Origin: Noviherbaspirillum pedocola | Lineage (GTDB): Bacteria > Pseudomonadota > Gammaproteobacteria > Burkholderiales > Burkholderiaceae_D | Reading direction: 5' to 3' | Length of the DNA: 64,000 nt | NCBI RefSeq assembly: GCF_016632335.1 | Contig: NZ_JAEPBG010000004.1 | Span: 372,001 to 436,000 of the forward strand | Position numbers and translations under genes: made by a program | The notes under the pieces: generated by a model | Told to the model about the DNA's origin: nothing | Databases searched by the model: none | Seen by the model: only the letters and a program-made list of their open reading frames with translations | Shown here: positions 36,165 through 45,013 of the stretch, piece after piece | Position numbering within the stretch: the first letter of the stretch is position 1 | Layout of the letters: the number at the start of each line of letters is the position of its first letter

Positions 36165-36505
36165 AGCAAATCGACGGTGAGGTCGGCGAAAAGGTCGTTG
36201 CGGCGCTCGCCCCCATTGCTCCAGACTTCAGCCGCATGCTGATCGAATTCGGCTTCGGTGACATCTATAGTAGGCCACAGCTCGATCTCCGCGCCCGAGA
36301 GATCGCGACAATCGCGGCATTGGCCGCGCTCGGCAATGCACAACCGCAACTAAAAGTGCATATCGAGGCGGCGCTGAATGTCGGCTGCACACGTGATGAG
36401 ATCGTCGAGGTGTTCATGCAGATGGCACTCTATGCGGGCTTTCCGGCAGCATTAAATGCGTTGTTCGCCGCAGATGAAGTGTTTGCCGCGAAGAGCGTCC
36501 AGTAG
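36098..36505 (+). CDS. Carboxymuconolactone decarboxylase family protein
   Basis: This 135-residue protein matches the gamma-CMD fold: LDLRAREIATIAALAALGNA, then QLKVHIEAALNVGCTRDEIV and EVFMQMALYAGFPAALNAL. The His of HIEAALN is the conserved active-site residue. There is no CxxC, so it is not an AhpD-type peroxidase. The start at 36098 follows AGGAAAAGGA, and the first 67 bp overlap the MerR gene. Control by that MerR suggests a part in detoxifying a small organic compound or quinone. Confidence 0.9.
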   Translation: MDTRFDATHAKQDRYTQGWQKLKQIDGEVGEKVVAALAPIAPDFSRMLIEFGFGDIYSRPQLDLRAREIATIAALAALGNAQPQLKVHIEAALNVGCTRDEIVEVFMQMALYAGFPAALNALFAADEVFAAKSVQ

Positions 36506-36550
36506 AGCTGGATAGCTTAGCCGAAGCTAGCTCGGGCAATTGTCAATTAA

Positions 36551-36576
36551 GCCGGACTCTCGTATGAAAGTCCGGC
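36551..36576 (+). terminator. Hairpin after the MerR/CMD operon
   Basis: GCCGGACT (36551-36558) pairs with AGTCCGGC (36569-36576) around a 10-base loop. It is 45 bp past the stop. It has no T-run, so termination is probable but not certain. Confidence 0.6.
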
Positions 36577-36761
36577 ATTGGCCCGGAGGGGGGATTCGAC
36601 CCGAAGCAGCCACTCGGCCTTTTGTTGCTGGCCGAAAACGGCCTGTCGAGACTGATATGCACGACCATTGCAACCAGCCAGCTTTGATTCGTCAGGCCCC
36701 CACCTTTCGGTCTTGGGGCCGGATTATTGATCGATGGATCGGCCGATCCGCCGATCCGCCG

Positions 36762-37562
36762 TCAGGGCTTGAGCGCCCGCGTGGCCAGGAAGGTCGGTAG
36801 GAAGTTGTCGATGACGAATCGGGGATTCGGCTGCCAATCTTCGTAAAACCCCGTCAGCACAAAACCAGCTTCCAGTTGTCCTGCGATTTGTCCGGTCAGA
36901 CTATGGCCAAATACAAGTGGCTCACCGCGCTCCCGTTTGTCGTTCAGCGCCTTGGGATCCAAGTCTTCGAGGTCCGAATACGGCAGGGGAAAGCGCGGGT
37001 GTATGAGTCCCTGCTCAGCATGCCGTGGATCGCGGTCGCCAACGAATACCACGGGGTTATAAAAGCTGCTCAGCAGCGTACCGCCGCTTCGTAGTACACG
37101 AAAGCACTCACGCCACACTGGGTCGATATCGGGCACGTATAAATTGGATATTGGATGAAAGACCAAGTCGAAGGATGCAGCAGCGAATATGGACAGGTCG
37201 CGCATGTCGCCTTGTATGGTGAGTAGGTCCAGATCATCGCGCTGCGCAACCATGCGATCCTGCTGCAGTTGCAACTCGGAGGCATCAAAAACGGTGACCT
37301 GGGCACCGGCCGCAGCCAAGATGGGGGCCTGCTGGCCGCCTGCGGAAGCCAGGCACAATATGCGCAGGCCTTGTACGTGTTCGAGCCAGCCGGCAGGCAG
37401 GCGATTCGGCGTCAGGCGGACCTGCCAGCTGCCGTTGCGGGCGGAAGCAACTTCTTCCGCGCTGACGGGGCGAGACCACGCGCATTGCTGCTCGGCTTGG
37501 CGATCCCAGGACATACGGTTGTGGTTAAACACATCAACATCGTGAGTGGAAGTGTGAGGCAT
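36762..37562 (-). CDS. Class I SAM-dependent methyltransferase
   Basis: A 266-residue methyltransferase. SAM-binding motif I is ILCLASAGGQQAPILAAAGA (about 68-87), with VTVFDASELQL as motif II and LDLLTIQGDMRDLSIF as motif III. SFDLVFHPISNLYVPDIDPV forms motif IV, and a long C-terminal cap follows. The N-terminus (NHNRMSWDRQAEQQCAWSRP) is typical of one subgroup of unknown substrates. It converges with the MerR/CMD operon. Confidence 0.88.
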   Translation of the reverse strand: MPHTSTHDVDVFNHNRMSWDRQAEQQCAWSRPVSAEEVASARNGSWQVRLTPNRLPAGWLEHVQGLRILCLASAGGQQAPILAAAGAQVTVFDASELQLQQDRMVAQRDDLDLLTIQGDMRDLSIFAAASFDLVFHPISNLYVPDIDPVWRECFRVLRSGGTLLSSFYNPVVFVGDRDPRHAEQGLIHPRFPLPYSDLEDLDPKALNDKRERGEPLVFGHSLTGQIAGQLEAGFVLTGFYEDWQPNPRFVIDNFLPTFLATRALKP

Positions 37563-37919
37563 GGTGTTTTCCTTAAATAATCAGAAAACTGCCCGTGCTA
37601 CTGTGGCCGCGACAACGGCGGAACCGCTTGACCCGACCGGGCCATGCAGGTATGCGGAAGCAATGATCGACTGAACACAAGTATGCGGCTGACAGATCGC
37701 GCGCAGGCAGCGATAGGCAGATGATGCTAGGGCATCAGCGCATTACTTGTTCATGTCATCATGCTCCGGTGGTGTGGAAGAGTGGGAAGTCTAGCATGCT
37801 GCTTGTGGAATGTGGGTGTTCGTGTTTCAGTATCAGCACCACTCATTAATTTTGGTGCGCATAGGTCCGCTTCTGGCCGGTAAGCGCCCTGCTTCACTGG
37901 GCCGCTTACCGACCGAGTG
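37563..37919. other. Intergenic region with hairpin near recombinase copy 2
   Basis: No gene seen. CGGTAAGCG (37878-37886) and CGCTTACCG (37903-37911) form a hairpin just past the recombinase stop. Similar sequence (GGCCGGTAA, then GTGCTACAC) lies beside the recombinase remnant near 51,576-51,620, so it travels with the recombinase unit. Confidence 0.55.
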
Positions 37920-38546
37920 CTACACTTCTGTCTGCTCAGCTATTTCAAGCGCGTCATCAACCTCAATGCCAAGGTAGCGCACGGTGCTCTCTAGTTTTGT
38001 ATGCCCGAGAAGGAGCTGGACGGCTCGCAGGTTCTTTGTCCGTCGGTAGATCAGTGTTGCCTTCGTCCGTCGCATAGTGTGCGTGCCGTAAGCTGATGCA
38101 TCCAGACCGATTGATTCCACCCAGCCCGCCACAATGCGCGCGTACTGGCGAGTAGACAGATGCGGTGACTTGGCGACCCTACTCGGGAAAAGATATTGGT
38201 TGGAAGTGAGGTGCGCCTTCTCGATCCATGCGGTAACTGACTGCCGGGTCTGCTCGGTGATCTCAAACTGAACCGGCCGATGCGTCTTGTGCTGCATAAC
38301 CATGGCGCGCGGCAGGACTGCCTTACCTTGGGCGACATCCAAAACACGCAAGCTCACCAAGTCGCAGCCACGTAGCTTGCTGTCGATGGCGAGATTGAAC
38401 AATGCCAAATCACGCACTTTTTCGGCAAGCTGAAGCCTTATTCGGATTGCCCAGATCTCTTTCAGTTTCAGCGGAGCCTTCTGGCCGACAAGCCTACCTT
38501 TGTTCCAAGGCACCGATGCCTTGGGATGTTCGATATGGAAGTTCAT
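37920..38546 (-). CDS. Short tyrosine recombinase, copy 2
   Basis: This 208-residue paralogue of the gene at 32100 has the same catalytic set ([47 protein letters not shown]). From residue 20 on most residues are identical to copy 1. GGAGA lies 5 bases before ATG 38546, within the leader hairpin. The two copies are in direct orientation 5.8 kb apart, so they could recombine and delete or amplify the segment between. The gene upstream is a 5'-truncated tctC/bug fragment. Confidence 0.93.
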   Translation of the reverse strand: MNFHIEHPKASVPWNKGRLVGQKAPLKLKEIWAIRIRLQLAEKVRDLALFNLAIDSKLRGCDLVSLRVLDVAQGKAVLPRAMVMQHKTHRPVQFEITEQTRQSVTAWIEKAHLTSNQYLFPSRVAKSPHLSTRQYARIVAGWVESIGLDASAYGTHTMRRTKATLIYRRTKNLRAVQLLLGHTKLESTVRYLGIEVDDALEIAEQTEV

Positions 38547-38574
38547 GAGAGTCTCCTTTGATGAAAGGACTCTC
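38547..38574 (-). promoter_or_regulatory. Leader hairpin over the ribosome site of recombinase copy 2
   Basis: GAGAGTCTCCTTT (38547-38559) pairs with AAAGGACTCTC (38564-38574) with a two-base bulge. The Shine-Dalgarno lies in the arm next to the ATG, as in copy 1. Confidence 0.65.
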
Positions 38575-38635
38575 ATTGTGTTCAGGCAAACGGGCGCTCA
38601 ACGCGCAGGACCTAATGGGAGGACAGATTTAGGCG

Positions 38636-39004
38636 TTGACAGATACGCAGAGCTCCGTGCTCCCATTGGCGCGGTCCGGGCGCATACGCGCCCTCGGGAT
38701 CTTCTCCAAGAAGCGCCTGGCCGGCGCGCCCGAGGTTTCGACGATCGCAGAGGCCGGCGGCCCGCGGCTTGAATCCTCGACGCGGGTAATGTTCCTCGCC
38801 CTGGCCGGAACTTTCAAAGACATCGTCAACAAGATGTCGGCGCAGGTCTCCAACGCCGTGGCCTCGCTAGACATCAAGAAGCGGTTCGAGGAGCTGGGCA
38901 TCGAGCCTGTGGCGGAAACGCCCGAGGAAGCCTCAAAGTTCCTCAACGACGAGATCGTCGAATGGGCGAAGGTTATCACGACTGCCGGCGTGAAGGCCGA
39001 GTAG
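38636..39004 (+). pseudogene. TctC/Bug-type tricarboxylate-binding protein, C-terminal fragment
   Basis: About 122 codons match the last third of periplasmic tripartite tricarboxylate receptors: LPLARSGRIRALGIFSKKRL, then VSTIAEAGGP, LAGTFKDIVNKMSAQVSNAV and EPVAETPEEASKFLNDEI. The signal peptide and first two thirds (about 200 residues) are absent. Similarity begins at about 38,645, close to the recombinase leader. It is the second case in this window of a gene cut beside such a recombinase. Confidence 0.8.
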
Positions 39005-39209
39005 CGCATCCCAGAGAGACGCCGGATGTCCGGCTCTCCGAAACAGATTTCTTCCATACGGTGATACAGTGGAGCCTGCTACTCAGGAAGCTCTTAAGCT
39101 AGGAGTTCGTTCATCAGCCCGATCAGCCTCAATCGGTTTTACACCATGATTGGCGGGCCCGACGACGTACACACCCCACTTTGACATTGCATGAGCAAGG
39201 ACTGTTCGA

Positions 39210-39956
39210 ATGAATCACGAAAACGATGAGGATTGGAGAGTCCGCGTTCATTTGGCAGCCGCGAACCGACTGGCGGTCTACGACGACCTGGAAGAAGGAA
39301 TCGATAACCACTTCACAGTGCGTGTTCCGAATAAAGAAGATCGGTATCTGGTACTCCCGTTCGGCCAGCACTGGTCCGAAGCAAAGGCGAGTGACTTGAT
39401 CGTATTTAACGAAGCCGGCGATGTTCTCGAAGGGAATGGAACTCTGGAACTCAGTGCGTTGAGCATTCACGCTCCTCTTCATCGAATCACTGGTGCCAAT
39501 GTGGTCTTGCACACTCATCAGACATGGGCCTTAGCGCTAAACATGATGGAGGACAACCGCCTACTCCCTGGGAGCCAGACCGCAGCTTTTCTCACGCCGT
39601 ACATTGCTTATGACGACGGCTACGCGGGCCTAGCTGCCTCGGTGAGCGAAGGCGAACGACTTGCCGCCATTTTAGGCACCAAGCAAATTCTTTTTATGAA
39701 AAACCACGGCGTTCTCGTGATCGGCGAGACGATCGCGCAGGCTTACCGACGTCTGTACAAGCTAGAGCGCGTTTGCCGTGCGCAAATATTGGCAATGTCT
39801 ACCGGGCGGCCGTTAGCGGTACTTGACGAGGCGACTGTGGAGAAGGTGAGCCGACCAAATCCGCGCAACAGTCATTCGCAGGAAGAGCGCGAGGCGCTCT
39901 ATTTCGCGGCTATGATGCGGGTGTTAGATCGCGAGATGCCCGGCTATGCGGATTAA
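39210..39956 (+). CDS. Class II aldolase/adducin family protein
   Basis: A 248-residue zinc-dependent aldolase fold. The N-terminal part has LAAANRLAVYDDLEEGIDNH and FTVRVP. The metal ligands are HTHQTW (about residues 104-109) and MKNHGVLVIGETIAQAYRRL near 170, matching the His-x-His and later His of fuculose-phosphate aldolase relatives. A Glu in place of the usual catalytic spot is not obvious, so the reaction may differ. Single gene; the usual sugar-phosphate partners are absent. Confidence 0.88.
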   Translation: MNHENDEDWRVRVHLAAANRLAVYDDLEEGIDNHFTVRVPNKEDRYLVLPFGQHWSEAKASDLIVFNEAGDVLEGNGTLELSALSIHAPLHRITGANVVLHTHQTWALALNMMEDNRLLPGSQTAAFLTPYIAYDDGYAGLAASVSEGERLAAILGTKQILFMKNHGVLVIGETIAQAYRRLYKLERVCRAQILAMSTGRPLAVLDEATVEKVSRPNPRNSHSQEEREALYFAAMMRVLDREMPGYAD

Positions 39957-40781
39957 AAACAAAGGTCAAGCGACTAGTCTTGGCTAGTCTATTTGCATTT
40001 GCTTACGACGCCGACTCCAACAACCCAACTTCAAGCCGTGTGCAAGGCCGTCTCGCCCACAAATGGACAGCTGATAGGGATTCGATCGAAAGAGGATTCG
40101 TTATCAAGAAGGTACGGCCATAGCTTCGAGATAGTTACCGGATTCGACACTCAATTGCCGATGCCTTTCTGCCTAACAGCGATGCATGCTGTCCACCACG
40201 GAAATCTACTTACACTCCACTAACAATGCACGACATTGGTAAGCGGTGGAAAAACTCCACGTGGATTGGCCAAGAGACGCTTCCGCTATCGAGTAAAGGT
40301 GAATATCCGCTTTGGCCGGGTGCTGCCTGAGTCGAAAAGTGCGATTCCGACCCGACGCGGACATTCATCAACATGCCTTGAAGGTCCGCTTTGTGCGCCA
40401 GAGCAGGCGGAAATTTAGAATTCTGCAAAGGAGCCGGCCTCGCCAGCCCCTCGCTTAATCTGTTGCTGTTCTTAAGTACCTTACTGCATGAGCACCTTTT
40501 CGTGAGGCGCTTCCCTTTCTTTCTTACCTGTTAATTAGCGGCTGGTTCCAACGGACGACGCTTCCAGGCACATGTGACGAAAGGACACGAGGCATGGCCC
40601 CCATAGGGGGAGCACGACCATCCGTAGGCACGGGGAAAAGAAAACGGGCGATGGTAAAGCCAGCAATGTAGTTGGTGGCATTTCATGAAAGAAATATCGC
40701 CTACTAAGGAGATTGACGAAGGTCAATCGCATAGGGACGTCTCGAGTTATTTTGATTGTACAAAACAAGGAAGCTGCCACT
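39957..40781. other. Long intergenic region (825 bp), no intact gene
   Basis: The plus strand holds GC-variable sequence with GTCCGC/GCGGAC words near 40,300-40,390, also seen beside the recombinases. No protein family was recognised in six frames. The promoter of the SRPBCC gene should lie near 40,690-40,780. Confidence 0.4.
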
Positions 40782-41201
40782 ATGGAACAAGTCTATGTGA
40801 AGGAAGGGCTTCCTGCTTCTGCAGAAGCGGTATGGCAGTTGATACGGGATTTCCACGATATCAGCGCGTGGGCGTCAAGCGGACGGATTCTTGATGCCAA
40901 TGGCGACGGAGTCGGCGCGGTGCGCCGCGTGCAGACGCCGCTTGGCCTAGCTGTGGAACGATGTGAGATGCATGACGAGCAGGGGTGCCAGTTTAGCTAT
41001 GCTCTGCTCGAATCGCCATGGCCGCTTAAAAATTACGTCGCGACAGTCAAAGTGTCGCCTGCATCGGAATCACAGTGCAATATCGAATGGTCAAGCCAGT
41101 ACGACGTTCCACCCGGCATGTCGTTAAAAGATGAGGTGGAAAAGATGTATCGCCATTCATTTATCAAAACATTGCGAAAGACGTTAAGTGCAAAAGCGTA
41201 A
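40782..41201 (+). CDS. SRPBCC family protein (polyketide cyclase/dehydrase-like)
   Basis: This 139-residue START/Bet v1-like protein begins MEQVYVKEGLPASAEAVWQL with IRDFHDISAWASSG, the usual SRPBCC N-terminal helix and strand. LGLAVERCEMHDEQG and FSYALLESPWPLKNYVATVKV follow. The fold binds a small hydrophobic ligand in a cavity; no reaction can be stated. AAGGAAG precedes ATG 40782. Confidence 0.85.
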   Translation: MEQVYVKEGLPASAEAVWQLIRDFHDISAWASSGRILDANGDGVGAVRRVQTPLGLAVERCEMHDEQGCQFSYALLESPWPLKNYVATVKVSPASESQCNIEWSSQYDVPPGMSLKDEVEKMYRHSFIKTLRKTLSAKA

Positions 41202-41524
41202 TTAATGCGCAATAGTCTTTAGGCATATTGGGATTGGTATTAATCCAAGGGATGAAGTTCAAAAGCACTCCTGTGAAAGGGGTGGTATGTCATTGAGCAT
41301 AATACGTACTTTCAGCGCGTTCCTTGCTAAAAGGCAAATGACCGCATGGCTCAACCCGATTGCCTAAAGCAACCTGTACGCAGGATATTTGGGAACGTAG
41401 TTTGCTAAAACTTGTCAATTTGATAGTCCCATTCCCGAACAGCAGGAATGGGATGAAATACCAGATGCATCCGTATTTCTTTACCGACCGCAGAAGTTCA
41501 TCTAATCTTAAAGAGAGGCAACAT
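41202..41524. other. Intergenic region, AT-rich
   Basis: No gene seen. It separates the SRPBCC gene from the DUF3597 gene and should contain the latter's promoter. Confidence 0.4.
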
Positions 41525-41941
41525 ATGGGCATACTAGGCAATATATTCCATAAAATCTTTCCTTCTTCCCATCCCGCTGTCGCTCAGGCAGATGCACCAG
41601 GCGCAGCTTCACCTGCTGCTCCAGAAGCTGGAAACACTGGGCCAGCCACTACGTCCGCAGCGGCACCGACGCAGAACATGCCGGAAGTCGATGTTGAACA
41701 AATCTTAAACGGCATGGCGCAGTCAAGCGGACAAACCCTTAATTGGCGTACCTCCATCGTCGACCTGCTCAAGCTGCTTGGTCTTGATAGCAGCCTGCAA
41801 TCACGCAAAGAACTTGCCGGCGAGCTAGGTTATAGCGGTGACACGAATGATTCTGCCTCGATGAATATCTGGCTTCACCGTCAGGTAATGAACAAACTGG
41901 CCGCGAATGGCGGAAAGGTGCCCGCAGACCTCAAAGACTGA
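41525..41941 (+). CDS. DUF3597 domain-containing protein
   Basis: This 138-residue protein has the DUF3597 layout: MGILGNIFHKIFPSSH, an Ala/Pro-rich linker (about 18-55) and a C-terminal block VDVEQILNGMAQSSGQTLNW, then RTSIVDLLKLLGLDSSLQSR and ELGYSGDTNDSASMNIWLHR. The end block suggests a LysM-like or peptidoglycan-associated fold in the related proteins. No signal peptide is seen. The function is unknown. It opens the run of stress-type genes. Confidence 0.9.
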   Translation: MGILGNIFHKIFPSSHPAVAQADAPGAASPAAPEAGNTGPATTSAAAPTQNMPEVDVEQILNGMAQSSGQTLNWRTSIVDLLKLLGLDSSLQSRKELAGELGYSGDTNDSASMNIWLHRQVMNKLAANGGKVPADLKD

Positions 41942-42161
41942 CTTTCCGTAATCGACTGCATTGGGTCACGCCTGTCGTTGGTGTGGCCCTTGCCCGTTAG
42001 TCTGTTGAACTGTGCTTGATGCCCAATACGCTGTGCAGACGCTTGGGGCTGACCGGACCAAGCCCTCAGGCTCTTGACTGGCATGCCTTTGGGCGAAGCA
42101 CGGTGGTGTCCATCAGTCGCAACGATCTCTGTGTAATTCCTCTCAGGAGAGGAAGTCGTGA

Positions 42162-42611
42162 ATGAAGCTCCGGCGCAACTTCGTTGCTGCGATATTCTTT
42201 ATCCTACATTGGGCTTCTACTGGTGTTGCTGCGAGAGATTTTGCCGCAGAAATGGAAGTTGAGAATAGCCGTTGGTTAGCTGTTTATAACAGCCGGGATG
42301 CCCAGGCATTTGGACCAATGTACACACCGGATGCCGTTATCGTGCCTCAAGGCGGCGAACCAATCAAAGGGCGTACAGCCATTGTGCAGTTTTGGTTTGA
42401 GATGCTGAAGAATGGATTTCTGAAGCCGACTCTTGAAATCGTTGATCTGCACCAGGAAGGCAGGCTAGCCTACCAGACTTGCCGATGGACCGTTTTGAAG
42501 CTGAGAGAAGGCAGTTCGGTAAAGCACCTTAGTGGGAACACGCTGCGGATTTTCGAGCGTCAGCGTGATGGACGTTGGCTGATCAAAGTCCAGATGTCCA
42601 ATACCGATTAG
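42162..42611 (+). CDS. Exported SnoaL/DUF4440-like (NTF2 fold) protein
   Basis: A 149-residue protein with a signal peptide (about residues 1-24, ending TGVAA). The mature part is an NTF2-like cone: AEMEVENSRWLAVYNSRDAQ, then YTPDAVIVPQGGEPIKGRTA, IVQFWFEMLKNG and RWLIKVQMSNTD. The motif W-x-x-x-YNxxDxxxxxxMYxPDAV is typical of ketosteroid-isomerase-like DUF4440 proteins. AGGAGAGGAAG precedes the ATG. A periplasmic role is likely; no ligand can be named. Confidence 0.85.
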   Translation: MKLRRNFVAAIFFILHWASTGVAARDFAAEMEVENSRWLAVYNSRDAQAFGPMYTPDAVIVPQGGEPIKGRTAIVQFWFEMLKNGFLKPTLEIVDLHQEGRLAYQTCRWTVLKLREGSSVKHLSGNTLRIFERQRDGRWLIKVQMSNTD

Positions 42612-42943
42612 GGGAATACTGGCCTATTTTCCCCGGCACTCACTATGAATGGCTTGGCAAGCTATATAGCACGACAAGATGAAACCGCAAATGAATCAAC
42701 ACCCCAAATGGCAGGCACTTTTCCGTGAGGGAACCAGAATTGAGCAAGCGATCAATCGCCTCACTCCATTCGCGTGCTATAAATCTCTCGATTTCCTTTT
42801 CACGCAGTCCCATACTTATCATTTGCAGTAGGCAGCAATTGACACTATCAACGTTGTATCTGCGAAACCGCATTCCGGCCGGTATCGCACAACTGTAGCG
42901 TTGTCATCATGCCATGCAGGGAAACGACGGGAGAGGAGACGGG
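42612..42943. other. Intergenic region, no convincing gene
   Basis: A minus-strand frame (42643-42873) is open but has no ribosome site or recognisable family. Nothing else is seen. Confidence 0.35.
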
Positions 42944-43198
42944 ATGGACCAGCGGATACAGGAACTGGCAATCAAGGCCAGGGAACATTGGGAGAAGTGG
43001 CTACCCAGGAAAACCAAGGAATTGAAAGATGCCGGACAATTCTACGCGGCCCTCCACATCGTCGCGGTCTACACACAGGCGAAAATCGACGAGTTCATAG
43101 CCAAGGGATACGACAAGCACAAAGCCGAAGAACTGGCGCTGCCGCTGTACATCCTACTGGAACCGGAAATACAAAGCCCTCCGCCAATCCTTCATTAA
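42944..43198 (+). CDS. Hypothetical small soluble protein
   Basis: This 84-residue protein is of unknown family. It is helical and charged: MDQRIQELAIKAREHWEKWL, then LPRKTKELKDAGQFYAALHI and FIAKGYDKHKAEELALPLYI. The last part, GYDKHKAEELALPLYIL, looks like a short motif shared with small Burkholderiales stress proteins. GGAGA lies 9 bases before ATG 42944. It converges with the RlpA-like gene. Confidence 0.65.
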   Translation: MDQRIQELAIKAREHWEKWLPRKTKELKDAGQFYAALHIVAVYTQAKIDEFIAKGYDKHKAEELALPLYILLEPEIQSPPPILH

Positions 43199-43255
43199 CT
43201 GATATCCGTGGCACCGGTCAGCACTCGTCGAGGCACTATTCCAGCCGGTAAATAA

Positions 43256-43684
43256 TCAGGATTTATGGGCCGTGCGTTTGGGGGTCCTTCCGACAACTTC
43301 CAACTTGGCTTCGACGATTCCAGAATGCGCCATCCCTAATTTTTTGGCTGCAGCGAGCGTCACGTCACCCACCAGGTCAGGCGAACTCGGACCACGATCA
43401 TTGACCCGAAGGATGACGCTCTTGTGGGTTTTCAGATTTGTGACCCTGACGCGGGTTCCGAACGGCAGCGTCTTGTGGGCCATCGTCATTGCGCTGGCGT
43501 TAAAGCGTTCGCCACTTGCCGTCTTGCGACCATTGAACTTACCGCCATACCAGGCGATCTTGCCGGATGAGGGGCCTGGATTGCCGGCGCTTGGCTCGTA
43601 TACAGTCCCCTTTTGGGCAAAGGCTCCATTGGCTAGCGAAAAAAGTACAGTGGCGGCAATAACAGAAAGAACTGAACGGAGCAT
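43256..43684 (-). CDS. RlpA-like septal ring lytic transglycosylase family protein
   Basis: A 142-residue exported protein with a signal peptide (residues 1-23, cleaved after AFA). The double-psi beta-barrel is complete: KIAWYGGKFNGRKTASGERF, then NASAMTMAHKTLPFGTRVRV, ILRVNDRGP and VTLAAAKKLGM. The Asp in VNDRGP and His in AHKTLPFGT are the catalytic pair of RlpA enzymes. It lacks the C-terminal SPOR domain and the lipobox of E. coli RlpA, so it is a short periplasmic form. It should act on peptidoglycan. Confidence 0.93.
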   Translation of the reverse strand: MLRSVLSVIAATVLFSLANGAFAQKGTVYEPSAGNPGPSSGKIAWYGGKFNGRKTASGERFNASAMTMAHKTLPFGTRVRVTNLKTHKSVILRVNDRGPSSPDLVGDVTLAAAKKLGMAHSGIVEAKLEVVGRTPKRTAHKS

Positions 43685-43717
43685 GCTATCCCCAATGACC
43701 TTGTTGACGAGTGATTT

Positions 43718-44164
43718 TTAGCGCAATGCGCCTGGCTGCCTGAGCGCATCACGTATCTCGCGAAGAAGCAGCACATCTTCCGATGGCGGTGCTTCTACGA
43801 CAGGCGCCTGTGCTTCCTTGCGCAAGGTCAGGGTCCTTGCCTTGTTAATCATATGTACCATCAGGAAAATGATGAATGCCAGAATAATGAAGTTGATCAA
43901 TATAGTTAGGAAGTTACCGTAAGCCAATACTGCGCCGGCTTTCTTCGCTTCTGCCAAAGGCAGCTGCATGCTTTGGTTATTCAACGGCAGATAGTAATTA
44001 GAAAAATCCAGTCCACCGAAAATCTTCCCCACAATCGGCATGATCACGTCTTGCACAAGCGATTCCACGATCTTGCCGAAGGCCGCGCCAATAATGACCG
44101 CGACTGCCAAGTCGACCACATTGCCTTTCACGGCAAACGCTTTGAATTCTTGAAGCATGCTCAT
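43718..44164 (-). CDS. mscL: Large-conductance mechanosensitive channel MscL
   Basis: This 148-residue pentameric channel releases solutes on hypo-osmotic shock. [20 protein letters not shown] is the N-terminal amphipathic helix; [20 protein letters not shown] is the pore-lining TM1. TM2 is [20 protein letters not shown], followed by the C-terminal bundle [14 protein letters not shown] lies 7 bases before the ATG. The gene sits 33 bp upstream of the RlpA-like gene on the same strand, so the two may be co-transcribed. Confidence 0.97.
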   Translation of the reverse strand: MSMLQEFKAFAVKGNVVDLAVAVIIGAAFGKIVESLVQDVIMPIVGKIFGGLDFSNYYLPLNNQSMQLPLAEAKKAGAVLAYGNFLTILINFIILAFIIFLMVHMINKARTLTLRKEAQAPVVEAPPSEDVLLLREIRDALRQPGALR

Positions 44165-44508
44165 CCGGATCTCCTGTTTTCTAAATTACAACAGCCTATC
44201 ATAGCCAGCACAAACGCCTTGAATCCATAATATGGACGTTGGTTGTTTGTCGTCATAAGGTATCAAAGAGCAACGCCTTTCATCACAATGATTTGAACTA
44301 TCTCAGCACGAGCTTCAATTTATTCGAATGTTAAAAGGCCAAGGGCCAGCCGAAAGCACATTAGGGTGGCGCCACCTACTTGCCAGTATCCCCTTCAGAT
44401 TTTCAGCAATCAAAGGTTTCACCTCACCGTGCTCGAACTGCATTCCGGGCACGGCTTTGCCGTGTAGACCGGCCGCCAGTTAATTTCGCAACCGTATGCT
44501 CGCAACTA
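44165..44508. other. Intergenic region
   Basis: No gene recognised. It lies upstream of mscL and downstream of the YidB-like gene on the same strand, and should contain the mscL promoter. Confidence 0.4.
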
Positions 44509-45000
44509 TCATTGATTCAGGTGATCCTTCATCTTGGCCATTGCGATTGCAAGGGCTGCCCCGCCAAGTGTTTTTATCAGCCCGGAGTGCTGCGCGTAGA
44601 ATCCAGCGAGTTCGTCAGCAATGCCGGGATTTGTCTGATGTGCTTGGTCGACAACTTCCTGCACCTGCTGTGGAGACAACTGGGAAGCTTGGTCGGGCGT
44701 GATCTGGCTGCTGCCAGGGTTCATGATACGGCCGAGCACACCGCCTGCGAGGCCTCCACCAGCCGCCGGTCCTAGCGCCGAAAGGATCTGGTTCAGCATA
44801 CCGGCTTGTTGTTGCGGATTCGAATTACCAAATAGCTGACCCACCATTTCACCGATGGGCGGTGTTTCATTCGACTTAAATGCGCCGGCTAGGCCATTGG
44901 CCAGCACGTTGTCTGGTACGTTTTGCGCAACCTGGTCGAACTGGTGCCCACTAACGTTGCCGCTACTGAGCGCTTGGGTAAGGATATCGAAGAGTCCCAT
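44509..45000 (-). CDS. YidB-like / MGLFD-type protein
   Basis: This 163-residue protein begins MGLFDILTQALSSGNVSGHQ and has a Gly/Ala-rich middle (LSALGPAAGGGLAGGVLGRI) and SQLSPQQVQEVVDQAHQTNP near the end. The closing helix LIKTLGGAALAIAMAKM may associate with membrane. It resembles the YidB/DUF937 group by its MGLFD start and length, but that link is tentative. AGGAGG lies 7 bases before the ATG. The YeaQ-type gene is just upstream, with 13 bp between, so the two form one operon. Confidence 0.7.
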   Translation of the reverse strand: MGLFDILTQALSSGNVSGHQFDQVAQNVPDNVLANGLAGAFKSNETPPIGEMVGQLFGNSNPQQQAGMLNQILSALGPAAGGGLAGGVLGRIMNPGSSQITPDQASQLSPQQVQEVVDQAHQTNPGIADELAGFYAQHSGLIKTLGGAALAIAMAKMKDHLNQ

Positions 45001-45013
45001 GTCAAACCTCCTT

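Noticed and set aside
36578-36610. GGGGATTCGACCC resembling a tRNA T-arm
   Set aside because: No cloverleaf can be completed around it; it lies after a hairpin terminator.
42643-42873. 76-codon minus-strand frame
   Set aside because: It has no Shine-Dalgarno site and resembles no family; it is kept only as a remote possibility.
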